Positions 1 through 6,753 of a stretch of DNA of 22,675 nucleotides are shown here, one piece after another; within the stretch, counting starts at the first letter, position 1; every line of letters begins with the position of its first letter. The notes below the pieces were generated by a model. The model saw only the letters and a list, made by a program, of their open reading frames with translations, did not search any database and had not been told where the DNA came from. The stretch spans positions 1 through 22,675 of the forward strand of contig CAKQSI010000033.1 in assembly GCA_934272745.1 (NCBI GenBank). Direction: 5' to 3'. A program made the position numbers and the translations under genes. The DNA is from an uncultured Clostridia bacterium (GTDB taxonomy: Bacteria > Bacillota > Clostridia > Christensenellales > Borkfalkiaceae).

Positions 1-14
1 CCCCCCCCCCCCCC
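1..14. repeat. poly-C homopolymer at window edge
   Basis: Fourteen consecutive C residues open the window, followed by GCCGC. No gene covers them. A long C or G run at a sequence end can be a real homopolymer that stopped assembly, or a poly-G read artefact of two-colour sequencing chemistry. I cannot tell which from the sequence. Confidence 0.7.
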
Positions 15-60
15 GCCGCTTCTTGCTTTTTTGCTTTTTATATTTCCGCTTTCCTTATCT

Positions 61-969
61 TTACTTTTCCGCATTGACAGGCTGCGGCGCTTCGCTTTGC
101 AATTTTTTCCGTTTCTGCTCCGCCAGATATTCCACGGCGGAAAGCGCCGCCACGTTGCCCTGCCCCGCCGCTTTCACGTACTGGTAGGGCTTCCCCGTCG
201 CGTCGCCGCAGGCAAACACCCCGGGGAGGTTCGTTCGCATTCCTCCGTCTACTGCAATCGCGCCGTCGTCCGCCTTCAACCCGTAAACAAGATGTCCGGG
301 CGCAACGCTTTCCCTAAGAACGAAAACGCCGTCGAACGAAAGGTCGCCCGCCGTGGTTTTCAGCATCATTTCGCGCCCGTTTTTCCCTATGGCAAGCGGA
401 ATGCCTTCCCCCGTCTTCGTCCCTTGCGGCGGCTGCTTTTCCCCCGCGTACAGCGGGAAATAGGTCACCTGCGCCGAACGCTCCGCAAGGTACGCCGCTT
501 CGTCGTCCGCGCCCTTATAATACCCCAGCACGGCAATCGGTCTGCCCTTGTACAGCGGCGCGTCGCAGGTCGCGCAATAACTGACGCCCCTGCCCAGCAA
601 CTCTTCCTCTCCGGAAAGCGGTTTTACCGCCGCCACGCCCGTGGAAAGAATGACCGCTTTTGCCGCGTATTCCCCTTTTTCGGTAAGAAGCGCATATCCG
701 CCCTTTGCGGGATAAACGCCGGTCACGCGGTCGTCGGTCACCGGAATTTCCATTTCGTGCAGATGACGAAGGAACGCCGCGGCAAGGTCTTTCCCGGAAA
801 CGTGCGGAAAGCCGGGGTAGTTTTCGATACGCTCGGCTTTTACCAGTTTGTCGCTGAGATTGCTTTTGCCGATCAAAAGTACGGTTTTGTTTCTTAATTT
901 TGCGGTGATCGCGGCGGAAACCCCGCCCGGTCCCGTGCCGATGACGGCGATATCGTAAACCTGTGTCAT
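61..969 (-). CDS. Thioredoxin-reductase-like flavoprotein lacking NADPH-binding motif
   Basis: This is a 302-residue protein of the low-molecular-weight thioredoxin reductase family, which uses FAD and a redox disulfide to reduce thioredoxin in the cytosol. Visible are the N-terminal FAD dinucleotide motif GTGPGG (residues 11-16), the redox pair CATC (Cys132, Cys135) in the usual central position, and the C-terminal FAD motif FACGD near residue 252. The second nucleotide-binding site, normally GGGDSAxEEA after the CxxC, reads GYYKGADDEAA, and the HRRxxxR element that contacts the NADPH phosphate is absent (QVTYFPLYAGEK instead). This resembles ferredoxin-dependent flavin thioredoxin reductases described in clostridia, so the electron donor may not be NADPH; that is inference. 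The start is ATG 969, behind GGAG at good spacing; an in-frame upstream ATG at 996 has no such site. No thioredoxin gene is nearby. Confidence 0.88.
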   Translation of the reverse strand: MTQVYDIAVIGTGPGGVSAAITAKLRNKTVLLIGKSNLSDKLVKAERIENYPGFPHVSGKDLAAAFLRHLHEMEIPVTDDRVTGVYPAKGGYALLTEKGEYAAKAVILSTGVAAVKPLSGEEELLGRGVSYCATCDAPLYKGRPIAVLGYYKGADDEAAYLAERSAQVTYFPLYAGEKQPPQGTKTGEGIPLAIGKNGREMMLKTTAGDLSFDGVFVLRESVAPGHLVYGLKADDGAIAVDGGMRTNLPGVFACGDATGKPYQYVKAAGQGNVAALSAVEYLAEQKRKKLQSEAPQPVNAEK

Positions 970-1103
970 AATTTTCTCCAAAGATGCTTTTCGCATAAAT
1001 TTCCAGCGTTCGCCGGGGATTGCGTTTTTCGGTCAGCCGAATCGCGCTTTTGCGATCCATGCGGCGTATCCGGCTGCTGATTTTTAAATCGGTTTGTTCC
1101 TTT

Positions 1104-1132
1104 AGTATAACACGTTTTTACGGAAAAAACAA
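1104..1132 (-). promoter_or_regulatory. Sigma-A-type promoter for the flavoprotein gene
   Basis: On the minus strand there is a TTGTTT -35 (1127-1132), a 17-bp spacer and a TATACT -10 (1104-1109). It leaves a leader of about 130 nt before the ATG at 969. The same hexamer pair and spacing occurs in front of the YfbR-type gene at 2604-2632. Confidence 0.6.
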
Positions 1133-1423
1133 CCTCGTTTTCAGGGGGAATTACTCTTGTTTTCCGAAAAATTTACGCTTCCGTTACCGAAAAACTGCCG
1201 ATAAATTCTGCCAGTATGTTCCCGATTTTAAAGAACGGTCTTCAAAAATCGAGTCGAGGCTTCCATTTTATCAGGCGCGCAGCAAAGTTTTTTTGCGATG
1301 AAATTTTCCGCTGAAAAAGAAAAGAAACCGTATCGCTCCGTAAAACACCGCGGCAAGCAAACCGTAACGTCACGCTTTTTCCAAAAATATGCCGGAAAGG
1401 GCAAACCTTCCGGCAACGAACGA

Positions 1424-1466
1424 TATGGAAAAAAATATCGTAAGGGGGCGACCTGCGGTCGCCCCC
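1424..1466 (-). terminator. Candidate terminator downstream of thiT
   Basis: GGGGGCGACC (1444-1453) and GGTCGCCCCC (1457-1466) form a perfect 10-bp stem with a 3-nt loop. Read on the minus strand, the stem is followed after a few bases by a run of seven T (1424-1437 region). The T run is not immediately adjacent, which lowers confidence. Confidence 0.5.
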
Positions 1467-1475
1467 TCGTGTTTC

Positions 1476-1566
1476 ATTTAACGCAGCGCCGCAGGGTTAT
1501 GCGGCGCTTTATTGCAATTTAACGCAGCGCCGCGAAGTATTGCAGTGCCCTACCGTAATGCGGCGC
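1476..1566. repeat. Duplicated palindromic unit, 41-bp spacing
   Basis: ATTTAACGCAGCGCCGC occurs twice exactly (1476-1492 and 1517-1533). Each copy is followed by its partial inverse: GCGGCGCT at 1501-1508, pairing with AGCGCCGC at 1485-1492, and GCGGCGC at 1560-1566. Each unit could fold into a hairpin. Confidence 0.7.
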
Positions 1567-1620
1567 GGCTTATTTCGCTTCTGCAAGCGGCTCCTTTTAT
1601 TTTCCGCAAGAGCGGCAAAT

Positions 1621-2340
1621 TTATTTCGCTTCTGCGGGAGCAAGTTCCTGCTTAGAGAGCACGCGCAGGCGGGAAAGAACGTTCTTCTTTTCCAAAAGCA
1701 AAAGCGCGACGAACGCCAGCACGAAGTCCGGTCCGAGGTACACCATCTGGTACAGGAAACTGTAAACGAACGCGTTGGGCGTGGGCAGATTGACCCAGAT
1801 CGACCCCATATCAAAGTACACGAAACCGGAAATGAGATGCATCAGAAAGCGCCAGAGGTAGGTAAATCCGCACGCGCAAAGCACGCCGGAAAGTTCCCCC
1901 ATCTTGCCCTTTTTGACGGCGATGCCGAAAAACCCGGCGACAAAGAAACATGCAAATGCCAGTATATAATCCAGCAAAAAGGTCACCGGAACCAGAATGT
2001 ACGGGTCCTGAATAAACTGCAAAAGTCCGTAAACGACGCCGGTCACAAGGCCGTAAACCGGACCGAAAAAGTACGCGTAAATAATCAGCGGCACCATGGA
2101 AAACAGGGTGATCGAACCGCCGTAGGTGACGGGCGCGATCTTCAGAAAAGACAGCACAAACGAAAGCGCGGTGCAGATAGCGCCGAACACGATGGCTTTG
2201 GTGCTTTTTTCGTTTTTCCAGAAAAGGGCGACCAGCGCGAACGCCAGTACGACGACAGCGACCACGATGAGCGAGATGAGAGCGACGGTGTTGATTTGCT
2301 TTTTCGTCGCCTCGGTAGCAAGCAGGTAACTTTGCAACAT
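1621..2340 (-). CDS. thiT: ThiT-type thiamine transporter (ECF S component)
   Basis: This is a 239-residue integral membrane protein, the substrate-binding S component of an energy-coupling-factor transporter, which captures thiamine outside and works with a shared ATPase/EcfT module encoded elsewhere. About six or seven hydrophobic segments are visible. The ThiT signature region is clear: GGSITLFSMVPLI, then YGLVTGVVYGLLQFIQDPYI, then a leucine-rich segment ending LLDYILAFA. The reading frame extends upstream, but ATG 2340 is chosen because AAGGAG lies about 9 nt in front of it and because the extension would run through the leader. A TPP riboswitch and a consensus promoter upstream support the substrate assignment: thiamine pyrophosphate should shut the gene off. 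The preceding residues (LLATEATKKQINTVAL...) add one N-terminal helix compared with minimal ThiT proteins. Confidence 0.92.
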   Translation of the reverse strand: MLQSYLLATEATKKQINTVALISLIVVAVVVLAFALVALFWKNEKSTKAIVFGAICTALSFVLSFLKIAPVTYGGSITLFSMVPLIIYAYFFGPVYGLVTGVVYGLLQFIQDPYILVPVTFLLDYILAFACFFVAGFFGIAVKKGKMGELSGVLCACGFTYLWRFLMHLISGFVYFDMGSIWVNLPTPNAFVYSFLYQMVYLGPDFVLAFVALLLLEKKNVLSRLRVLSKQELAPAEAK

Positions 2341-2400
2341 AGGTATATTCTCCTTCGTCGCGGCAAGCGGAAAAACGAAAATCGCCCGAAAACGCCCTTC

Positions 2401-2467
2401 CCGGCAAATGCCGGAAAAATGCGCCCTCGGGCAACCGAAACCCCGCACGAAACATAAACGACGTGCG
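2401..2467 (-). promoter_or_regulatory. Hairpins in the thiT leader, possible riboswitch expression platform
   Basis: Between the aptamer and the thiT start lie three inverted repeats: CGCACG/CGTGCG (2444-2449 with 2462-2467), GCCC/GGGC (2423-2432, followed on the minus strand by GCATTTTT) and CCGGC/GCCGG (2401-2414). The GCCC/GGGC stem with its T run is the best candidate for a ligand-controlled terminator, but it is short. Which alternative pairing operates cannot be settled by eye. Confidence 0.4.
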
Positions 2468-2479
2468 AGGATATCCTCT

Positions 2480-2556
2480 CTCTTTGCTTTTCTTTCAGGT
2501 ATGACCCCGACAGATTCAAAGGGTATGATCTCAGCCTTTCGGCACCCCCAGCGACT
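2480..2556 (-). ncRNA. TPP (THI-box) riboswitch aptamer
   Basis: Read on the minus strand the leader contains, in order, GGGGGTGCC, a GAAA loop closing a short P3, GGCTGAGA, ATACCC, TTTGAATCTG and a degenerate P4/P5 arm GGGGTCATACCTGAAAG. These are the conserved blocks of the thiamine pyrophosphate riboswitch (GGGGUGC, CUGAGA, AUACCC, GAACCUGA). The P4 pair seems to have changed from CCU/AGG to UCU/AGA, which preserves pairing. P1 can form between GCT near 2552 and AGC at 2486-2488. The aptamer begins about 12 nt after the predicted transcription start and sits about 140 nt upstream of thiT. Confidence 0.9.
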
Positions 2557-2574
2557 TTATATGAAATTACCTGC

Positions 2575-2603
2575 ATTATAGCGCTTTTTTTTAATGAAGT
2601 CAA
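2575..2603 (-). promoter_or_regulatory. thiT/riboswitch promoter
   Basis: On the minus strand there is a TTGACT -35 (2598-2603), a 17-bp spacer and a consensus TATAAT -10 (2575-2580). Transcription would start near 2568, just before the riboswitch aptamer. The -35 hexamer directly abuts the -35 hexamer of the divergent promoter at 2604-2632. Confidence 0.85.
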
Positions 2604-2632
2604 TTGTTTTTGCGGCGGAAATGTGTTATACT
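2604..2632 (+). promoter_or_regulatory. Promoter for the YfbR-type nucleotidase
   Basis: TTGTTT (-35, 2604-2609), a 17-bp spacer and TATACT (-10, 2627-2632) on the plus strand give a start near 2640 and a leader of about 58 nt. The -35 begins one base after the -35 of the divergent thiT promoter, so two polymerases could hardly bind at once. Confidence 0.75.
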
Positions 2633-2697
2633 GAATTTATCCGCCGGCTTTTTTGAAAAATGCCGGCTTCCACCGCTAAGGTAAGGACGGACGACTT

Positions 2698-3276
2698 ATG
2701 GATAATTTTTTTGCACTGCTTTCAAGAATGCGCTATATCAAACGCTGGGCGCTGATGCGCGGCACGGAAGAAGAAAACGTAATGGAACACACCCAGCAGG
2801 TGGCGGTTTTCACGCACGCCCTGTGCGCCATTGAAAACAACCTGTTCGGCGGCACGCTGAACACCGAAAAAGCCGTGATGATTGCCCTTTATCACGAAAC
2901 GGGCGAAGTCATTACGGGCGACCTTCCCACCCCGATCAAATATTATAACGACAAAATCCGCGACGCGTATAAGGAAATCGAGCGCGTTTCCGCAGAAAAG
3001 GTAGCGGATATGCTGCCGGAAGAACTCCGCCCCGCGTTCACCCCCTATATTTTGGGAAATGAACACACGCCGGAATACCGCGTAATGAAGCACGCCGATA
3101 AACTTTCCGCCTACTGCAAGTGTCTGGAAGAATTAAAGTGCGGCAACGCGGAATTTTTGAAAGCCAAAGACGCCGTGGAACGCGAACTGAAAAACTATCG
3201 CGACCCCGCCGTCGATTATTTTATGGAACATTTTATCCCCGGCTTTTCGCTGACGCTGGACGAACTGAACGGCTGA
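2698..3276 (+). CDS. yfbR: YfbR-family HD-domain 5'-nucleotidase
   Basis: This is a 192-residue cytosolic protein, full length for the YfbR family, whose studied member in Escherichia coli dephosphorylates deoxyribonucleoside 5'-monophosphates with a bound divalent metal. Family landmarks are present in order: RW (16-17), EHTQQVAVFTHAL with metal-ligand His31, YHETGEVITGDLPTPIKYY (65-83), HADKLSAYCKCLEEL with Asp133, and the C-terminal DYFMEHFIPGF. The HD dyad that names the superfamily reads His66-Glu67, so the usual aspartate ligand is glutamate; the catalytic-type glutamate Glu70 is kept. The start has AAGGACGG about 8-10 nt upstream. It is a single-gene unit, divergent from thiT and convergent with the membrane pair, with its own promoter and a strong downstream palindrome. 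Confidence 0.9.
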   Translation: MDNFFALLSRMRYIKRWALMRGTEEENVMEHTQQVAVFTHALCAIENNLFGGTLNTEKAVMIALYHETGEVITGDLPTPIKYYNDKIRDAYKEIERVSAEKVADMLPEELRPAFTPYILGNEHTPEYRVMKHADKLSAYCKCLEELKCGNAEFLKAKDAVERELKNYRDPAVDYFMEHFIPGFSLTLDELNG

Positions 3277-3416
3277 CCGCGGGTTTATTTTATCGGTTCC
3301 TTTGCGCGCGATTTCTCAGGAAAACCCCGCAGGCTTAAGGCAAGGTGACGGGGAGAAGCCTATTCGGGCTGCTTATGCCAACTGTTTACGTCGATTGTTA
3401 TCTCTATCATAAAAAC

Positions 3417-3454
3417 GGTGCGCCCGCGGCGGAAATTTCCGCCGCGGGCGCACC
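3417..3454. terminator. Bidirectional terminator, 38-nt perfect palindrome
   Basis: The arms are 3417-3435 (starting GGTGCGCCCGCGG, ending GGAAA) and 3436-3454 (TTTCC... to CGCACC), exact reverse complements of each other. The plus strand continues CTTTATTTTT and the minus strand continues GTTTTTATG. Both directions therefore have a GC-rich hairpin plus a T-rich tail. It lies between convergent genes and would stop both. Confidence 0.88.
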
Positions 3455-3463
3455 TTTATTTTT

Positions 3464-3546
3464 ACAACCTTGTTTTTATACCCTGTTTATAACCCGGTTT
3501 TTACAACCTGATTTATCACCTGATGGATAACCACGGTTTTACAACG
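3464..3546. repeat. Degenerate short tandem repeat
   Basis: A motif close to AACCTGRTTTTTAYA recurs five or six times with a period of about 12-16 bp between the terminator and the end of the downstream minus-strand gene. Copies are diverged and no protein is encoded. Confidence 0.45.
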
Positions 3547-3555
3547 TATACGCCT

Positions 3556-4512
3556 TTATACGTCGATCTCGCTTAAAAGCGACTCTTCCTTTCTCAGCGC
3601 TTTCGGCACGACGATGTGGTCGTAATCGAGATAATATTTCTTATCCGTAAAAGTATAATAGAGGGTAAACGACAACGCGGTCGTCCACATGGTGCAGACG
3701 GTCGGCGCAAAAAACAGCGCCGCGCCGAAGGTAGGCAGGATTGCAAGCACCACAATGGATTCCAGCGCGGCAAGCGCGAAGCAATAGGTCCCGAACACGG
3801 TGGCGAACCGTTTTTTGTTTTTTACCTGAGCGAAAGAGGCTTTCAGCGCCGCCCCTACCGAAATTTTATCCGCAATGACGGCGGGCATAAAGCCGTTCAT
3901 CACCGTATGATACAGGGCAAACAGCACGATGCCCAGCATAAACACAAACGGCAGCGCAAGTACCGCAAACCAGGACAAAAACAACGACAATAAGTAAAAC
4001 AGCAGCGAAGAAACGACGACGCGATAAGCCGTGCCTAAAAGCGTGACCACGATCTGGTACAGACACGCCTGCTTAAAGTAACGGAAAAAGGAACGGAAAA
4101 ATCCGAAGTTTGCCATGGACGACATATAGTCGTTGACCATATTACCATAGACGAACGAAGAAAGCCCCGTAAAGAAATTCTGGATCAGCAGCGCCAGAAT
4201 AACGCCGACGTATACTAAAATGACGTTCAGTTTTTTAGAATACACCAGTTGTAAAAGCGCGGTAAGGTTGTTCGATAGCCGTTCGCCGAACGCGCTTAAA
4301 TCTTCGCCGTGCAGAACGGTGCGGATAATTTCACGCAGGGTTTCGAAAATGGCGGCGAGTTCCTCACTCTTTAAAATATACGAAACCGACGGCAGTACGA
4401 TGACGCAGCCGATCCCGAGAGAAAGCAGCGTGATAAGCAATCGGTACACGAAAAGTTTGGGCAGATTGTGAAAGGTAGAAGCGGTAATTTTAGTCGCTTT
4501 TCCGCAATTCAT
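3556..4512 (-). CDS. Polytopic membrane protein of unknown function (pair, second gene)
   Basis: I do not recognise this 318-residue protein. It has a short soluble N-terminus, a first membrane segment near residues 24-46, a charged extracytoplasmic or cytoplasmic loop of about 50 residues, then four or five more hydrophobic segments, and a hydrophilic C-terminal tail ending in acidic residues. Between segments is the loop PAVIADKISVGAALKASFAQVKN, which looks like an amphipathic re-entrant or cytoplasmic element. A strong ribosome site (GGGGAGGAATGAG) precedes the ATG and lies within the end of the upstream gene; the two genes are separated by only 4 bp and are surely co-transcribed. Architecture and C-terminus parallel its neighbour, suggesting diverged tandem paralogues. 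No catalytic motif is visible. Confidence 0.8.
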   Translation of the reverse strand: MNCGKATKITASTFHNLPKLFVYRLLITLLSLGIGCVIVLPSVSYILKSEELAAIFETLREIIRTVLHGEDLSAFGERLSNNLTALLQLVYSKKLNVILVYVGVILALLIQNFFTGLSSFVYGNMVNDYMSSMANFGFFRSFFRYFKQACLYQIVVTLLGTAYRVVVSSLLFYLLSLFLSWFAVLALPFVFMLGIVLFALYHTVMNGFMPAVIADKISVGAALKASFAQVKNKKRFATVFGTYCFALAALESIVVLAILPTFGAALFFAPTVCTMWTTALSFTLYYTFTDKKYYLDYDHIVVPKALRKEESLLSEIDV

Positions 4513-4516
4513 AAAC

Positions 4517-5344
4517 TCATTCCTCCCCGTATTTTTTCTTGAGGTCGGCGCGTTCCTGCCCGGTCAGATCGAAAAACACCGTGTAGGCAAGCGAAACGTA
4601 ATAGATCATCAGCAAGGTGTACACGACGACTTTCAGCGGGAAAAACACGCTGTGAAACAGCACTTTACATAAAAGAAAAACGACCTGCTGCACCAGAAAT
4701 CCCGCGCCGATCGCAAGGGCGACCGAAACCGTCTTCCCCTCCAGAAGATAGCAGGTTTCCACAAACCCTTCCCCGAAGCGGTAGCCGTTGACGAACAGGC
4801 AGGGCAGCCACACGAAAAAGGGCGTTGCCAGAAACAGTAGCAAGGCGTACATGGCAAGAATCAGGATCACCGCAACGACGTAGGCAAATCCCGTTCTGGA
4901 AAGTGCCGAAAGCCCGATGAGGAGCGCGCTGCCGACAAGGCAGACCAGTTCGTACGAAACGAGGTAGATTGCGCCCACGACCAGCGCGCTCAGCATATTG
5001 TTGTTCATGCCGCCAAGAAAGCCGGAATAACTCCGCTTGCCGATCCGCATGATCTTTTCCACCTGATATGCCATGCCGGAGATACCCAGCCAGTATCCGA
5101 TAAGCGCCAGAACCGCCCACCAGGAACGATTGCTGAGAATCATGGAAAAGTTACTGTAGATATCGTAAAAGGTCAGATGCTCCGCACCGCTTCGTTTCAG
5201 GTGCAGAAAGAATTCAAAATACGTCCCGTCCTTGCGCATCAGCGCGTGGAAGATTGCCGGAACCACGGCAAACGCGAACAGGTACGGGAAATTGTCGAGC
5301 ACGAATTTTGCCGCGCTTTTACAATAAAAACCCGCTTTTTTCAT
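4517..5344 (-). CDS. Polytopic membrane protein of unknown function (pair, first gene)
   Basis: I do not recognise this 275-residue protein. Hydrophobic segments lie near residues 15-33, 75-92, 115-145, 153-180, 205-228 and 238-258, giving about six spans, with a lysine-rich acidic tail. The loop PCLFVNGYRFGEGFVETCYLLEGK between spans four and five matches in position the loop of the downstream partner. Start ATG 5344 has a good ribosome site (GGGAGGAAGCGT). It heads a two-gene operon with the next membrane protein; gpsA lies 227 bp upstream, so it is probably a separate unit. The general form resembles membrane domains found next to glycerophosphodiester phosphodiesterases, but I would not assign that. 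Confidence 0.8.
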   Translation of the reverse strand: MKKAGFYCKSAAKFVLDNFPYLFAFAVVPAIFHALMRKDGTYFEFFLHLKRSGAEHLTFYDIYSNFSMILSNRSWWAVLALIGYWLGISGMAYQVEKIMRIGKRSYSGFLGGMNNNMLSALVVGAIYLVSYELVCLVGSALLIGLSALSRTGFAYVVAVILILAMYALLLFLATPFFVWLPCLFVNGYRFGEGFVETCYLLEGKTVSVALAIGAGFLVQQVVFLLCKVLFHSVFFPLKVVVYTLLMIYYVSLAYTVFFDLTGQERADLKKKYGEE

Positions 5345-5571
5345 ACGCTTCCTCCCGAAAATTTGGTATCGAACGCCGCATTGCAGCGCTCGTTCTGTCT
5401 TTGTGCCAGAGGCGCGGCTGACCGCCGCACCGTCGGAAATTCTTTCAGCGATTGTGCGAAACGCGATTAATTTTCGCGTTCCGGAATTTTTTATATACTC
5501 GCCGCCGGCATTTGCCGCAACCGTACGCTTTTTATTTTATCCCTTTCGGCGCGTTTCCGAAACCGCAACGC

Positions 5572-6540
5572 TTAAAATTCCGCCTTGCTTTTCCGTTCAA
5601 ACAAACTTAAAAGCACGGCTTTCGCGTCCTGCCCTTCAAACAAAATGCGGCAGACCGCCTCGCAAATGGGCAGTTCCACCCCGTCCTGCTTTGCCAGCAT
5701 CCGCATTGCGCGCGCCGTAGCGACCCCTTCCGCAAGTTTTTCAAAAGGCTGTTTTTTGACGAACGCTTCGCCGTAGGCGCGGTTGTTGGAATAGTGCGAA
5801 AACAGCGTGGTTTCGTAATCGCCCAGATGGCACAAGCCGTAAGCGGAAAGCGCTTTGCCGCCCTCCGCCCCGATCAGGCGGGACACTTCGTGCGCGCCGC
5901 GCGCCATCAACGGACCTTTCAGGGTGGAAAGTCCCAGCCCGTCCAGCATCCCCGCGGCAAGTCCCATCACGTTTTTCGCCGCCGCGCCGATCTCGTTTCC
6001 GATCAGGTCGCAGCCGTAATAAAAGCGGATCAGCGGACTTTTGAACGCGTCGCAAAGGCGGATGGCAAGCGCCTCGTTTTTGCTGTCGATAACCATACAG
6101 TTGGGAATGCCCGCCGTAAAGTCCTGAATGTGTCCGGGTCCCAGCCAGACGGCGACGCGATCTTCGGGAAAGCCGCATTCTTCCGCCACGACGGAAAGGC
6201 GTTTGCCCGCCCCCTCCTCCAAGCCTTTCATACAAAGAACAAGGGGCGCCGCGTTTTCTGTTTTGAACGCGTCAAAGCCGGGATCCGACAAAAAAGAACG
6301 CAGTCCTTGCGCGGAAACCGAACACAGGCAGACTTCCGCGCCCGAAAGCGCCGAAATTAGGTCGCTTGTCATGCGGATCCGCTCCGGAAAGGTGACGTAG
6401 TCGTTTTTCCGTTCGGTCTTCAGTTGTAAGAAACGGGCGGAAGAGGCTCTTCCGTACACGGTCACGTCGTTCCCGATACTGTCGAGATACCAGGCGATAA
6501 ACGAGCCCCATCTGCCGCAGCCTAACACGGTAATTTTCAT
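5572..6540 (-). CDS. gpsA: Glycerol-3-phosphate dehydrogenase [NAD(P)+]
   Basis: This 322-residue cytosolic enzyme interconverts dihydroxyacetone phosphate and sn-glycerol 3-phosphate, the precursor of phospholipid backbones. The N-terminal Rossmann motif is GCGRWGSFIAWYL (family GxGxWGTALA). The central substrate block reads GNEIGAAAKNVMGLAAGMLDGLGL, with the conserved catalytic lysine in AAKN. The downstream block is GLCHLGDYETTLFSHYSNNRAYGE. The usual GPSFAxE segment is GPGHIQDFTAG, and the family threonine-rich motif after GLGDL is altered, so it belongs to a diverged subgroup. ATG 6540 is preferred over GTG 6546 two codons upstream; the ribosome site (AAAGAG) is weak for either. It stands alone, with more than 200 bp on each side. 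Confidence 0.9.
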   Translation of the reverse strand: MKITVLGCGRWGSFIAWYLDSIGNDVTVYGRASSARFLQLKTERKNDYVTFPERIRMTSDLISALSGAEVCLCSVSAQGLRSFLSDPGFDAFKTENAAPLVLCMKGLEEGAGKRLSVVAEECGFPEDRVAVWLGPGHIQDFTAGIPNCMVIDSKNEALAIRLCDAFKSPLIRFYYGCDLIGNEIGAAAKNVMGLAAGMLDGLGLSTLKGPLMARGAHEVSRLIGAEGGKALSAYGLCHLGDYETTLFSHYSNNRAYGEAFVKKQPFEKLAEGVATARAMRMLAKQDGVELPICEAVCRILFEGQDAKAVLLSLFERKSKAEF

Positions 6541-6753
6541 ATTCACTCTTTATTTTTCCGCCCCGGCTGCCCGGGATCGGTTTTCGTTTTCCGTTTTCTG
6601 TTTTTCTGCCTGCCGGATTTTCCGGCTTTCCGACGGAAGCGCGCTGTTTTAACCGCGCATAGCCGCGCGCTTTTACGGTCGGTGCTATTTTAATCGCGCG
6701 TTTATAGTCGGCGCCCTGAAAATTTCTTGCAATGCAGGCTATTTAACGCAGTC

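Larger units (their letters stand above)
1133..1620. other. Gene-free spacer with hairpins and a 41-bp-spaced repeat
   Basis: No credible coding region is present. It holds an imperfect hairpin at 1390-1413 (GCCGGAAAGG paired with CCTTCCGGC), followed on the minus strand by ATATTTTTGG, a strong hairpin at 1444-1466, and a duplicated palindromic unit at 1476-1566. These elements are downstream of thiT, so they plausibly end its transcript. The remaining ~250 bp nearest the flavoprotein promoter show nothing I recognise. Confidence 0.5.

Noticed and set aside
2341..2448. Upstream in-frame extension of ThiT to 2448
   Set aside because: It would pass through the leader hairpins, has no hydrophobic or conserved content, and ATG 2340 has a good AAGGAG site.
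1540..2457. Plus-strand open frame of 305 codons over thiT
   Set aside because: Antisense to ThiT, whose motifs, ribosome site and riboswitch are convincing.
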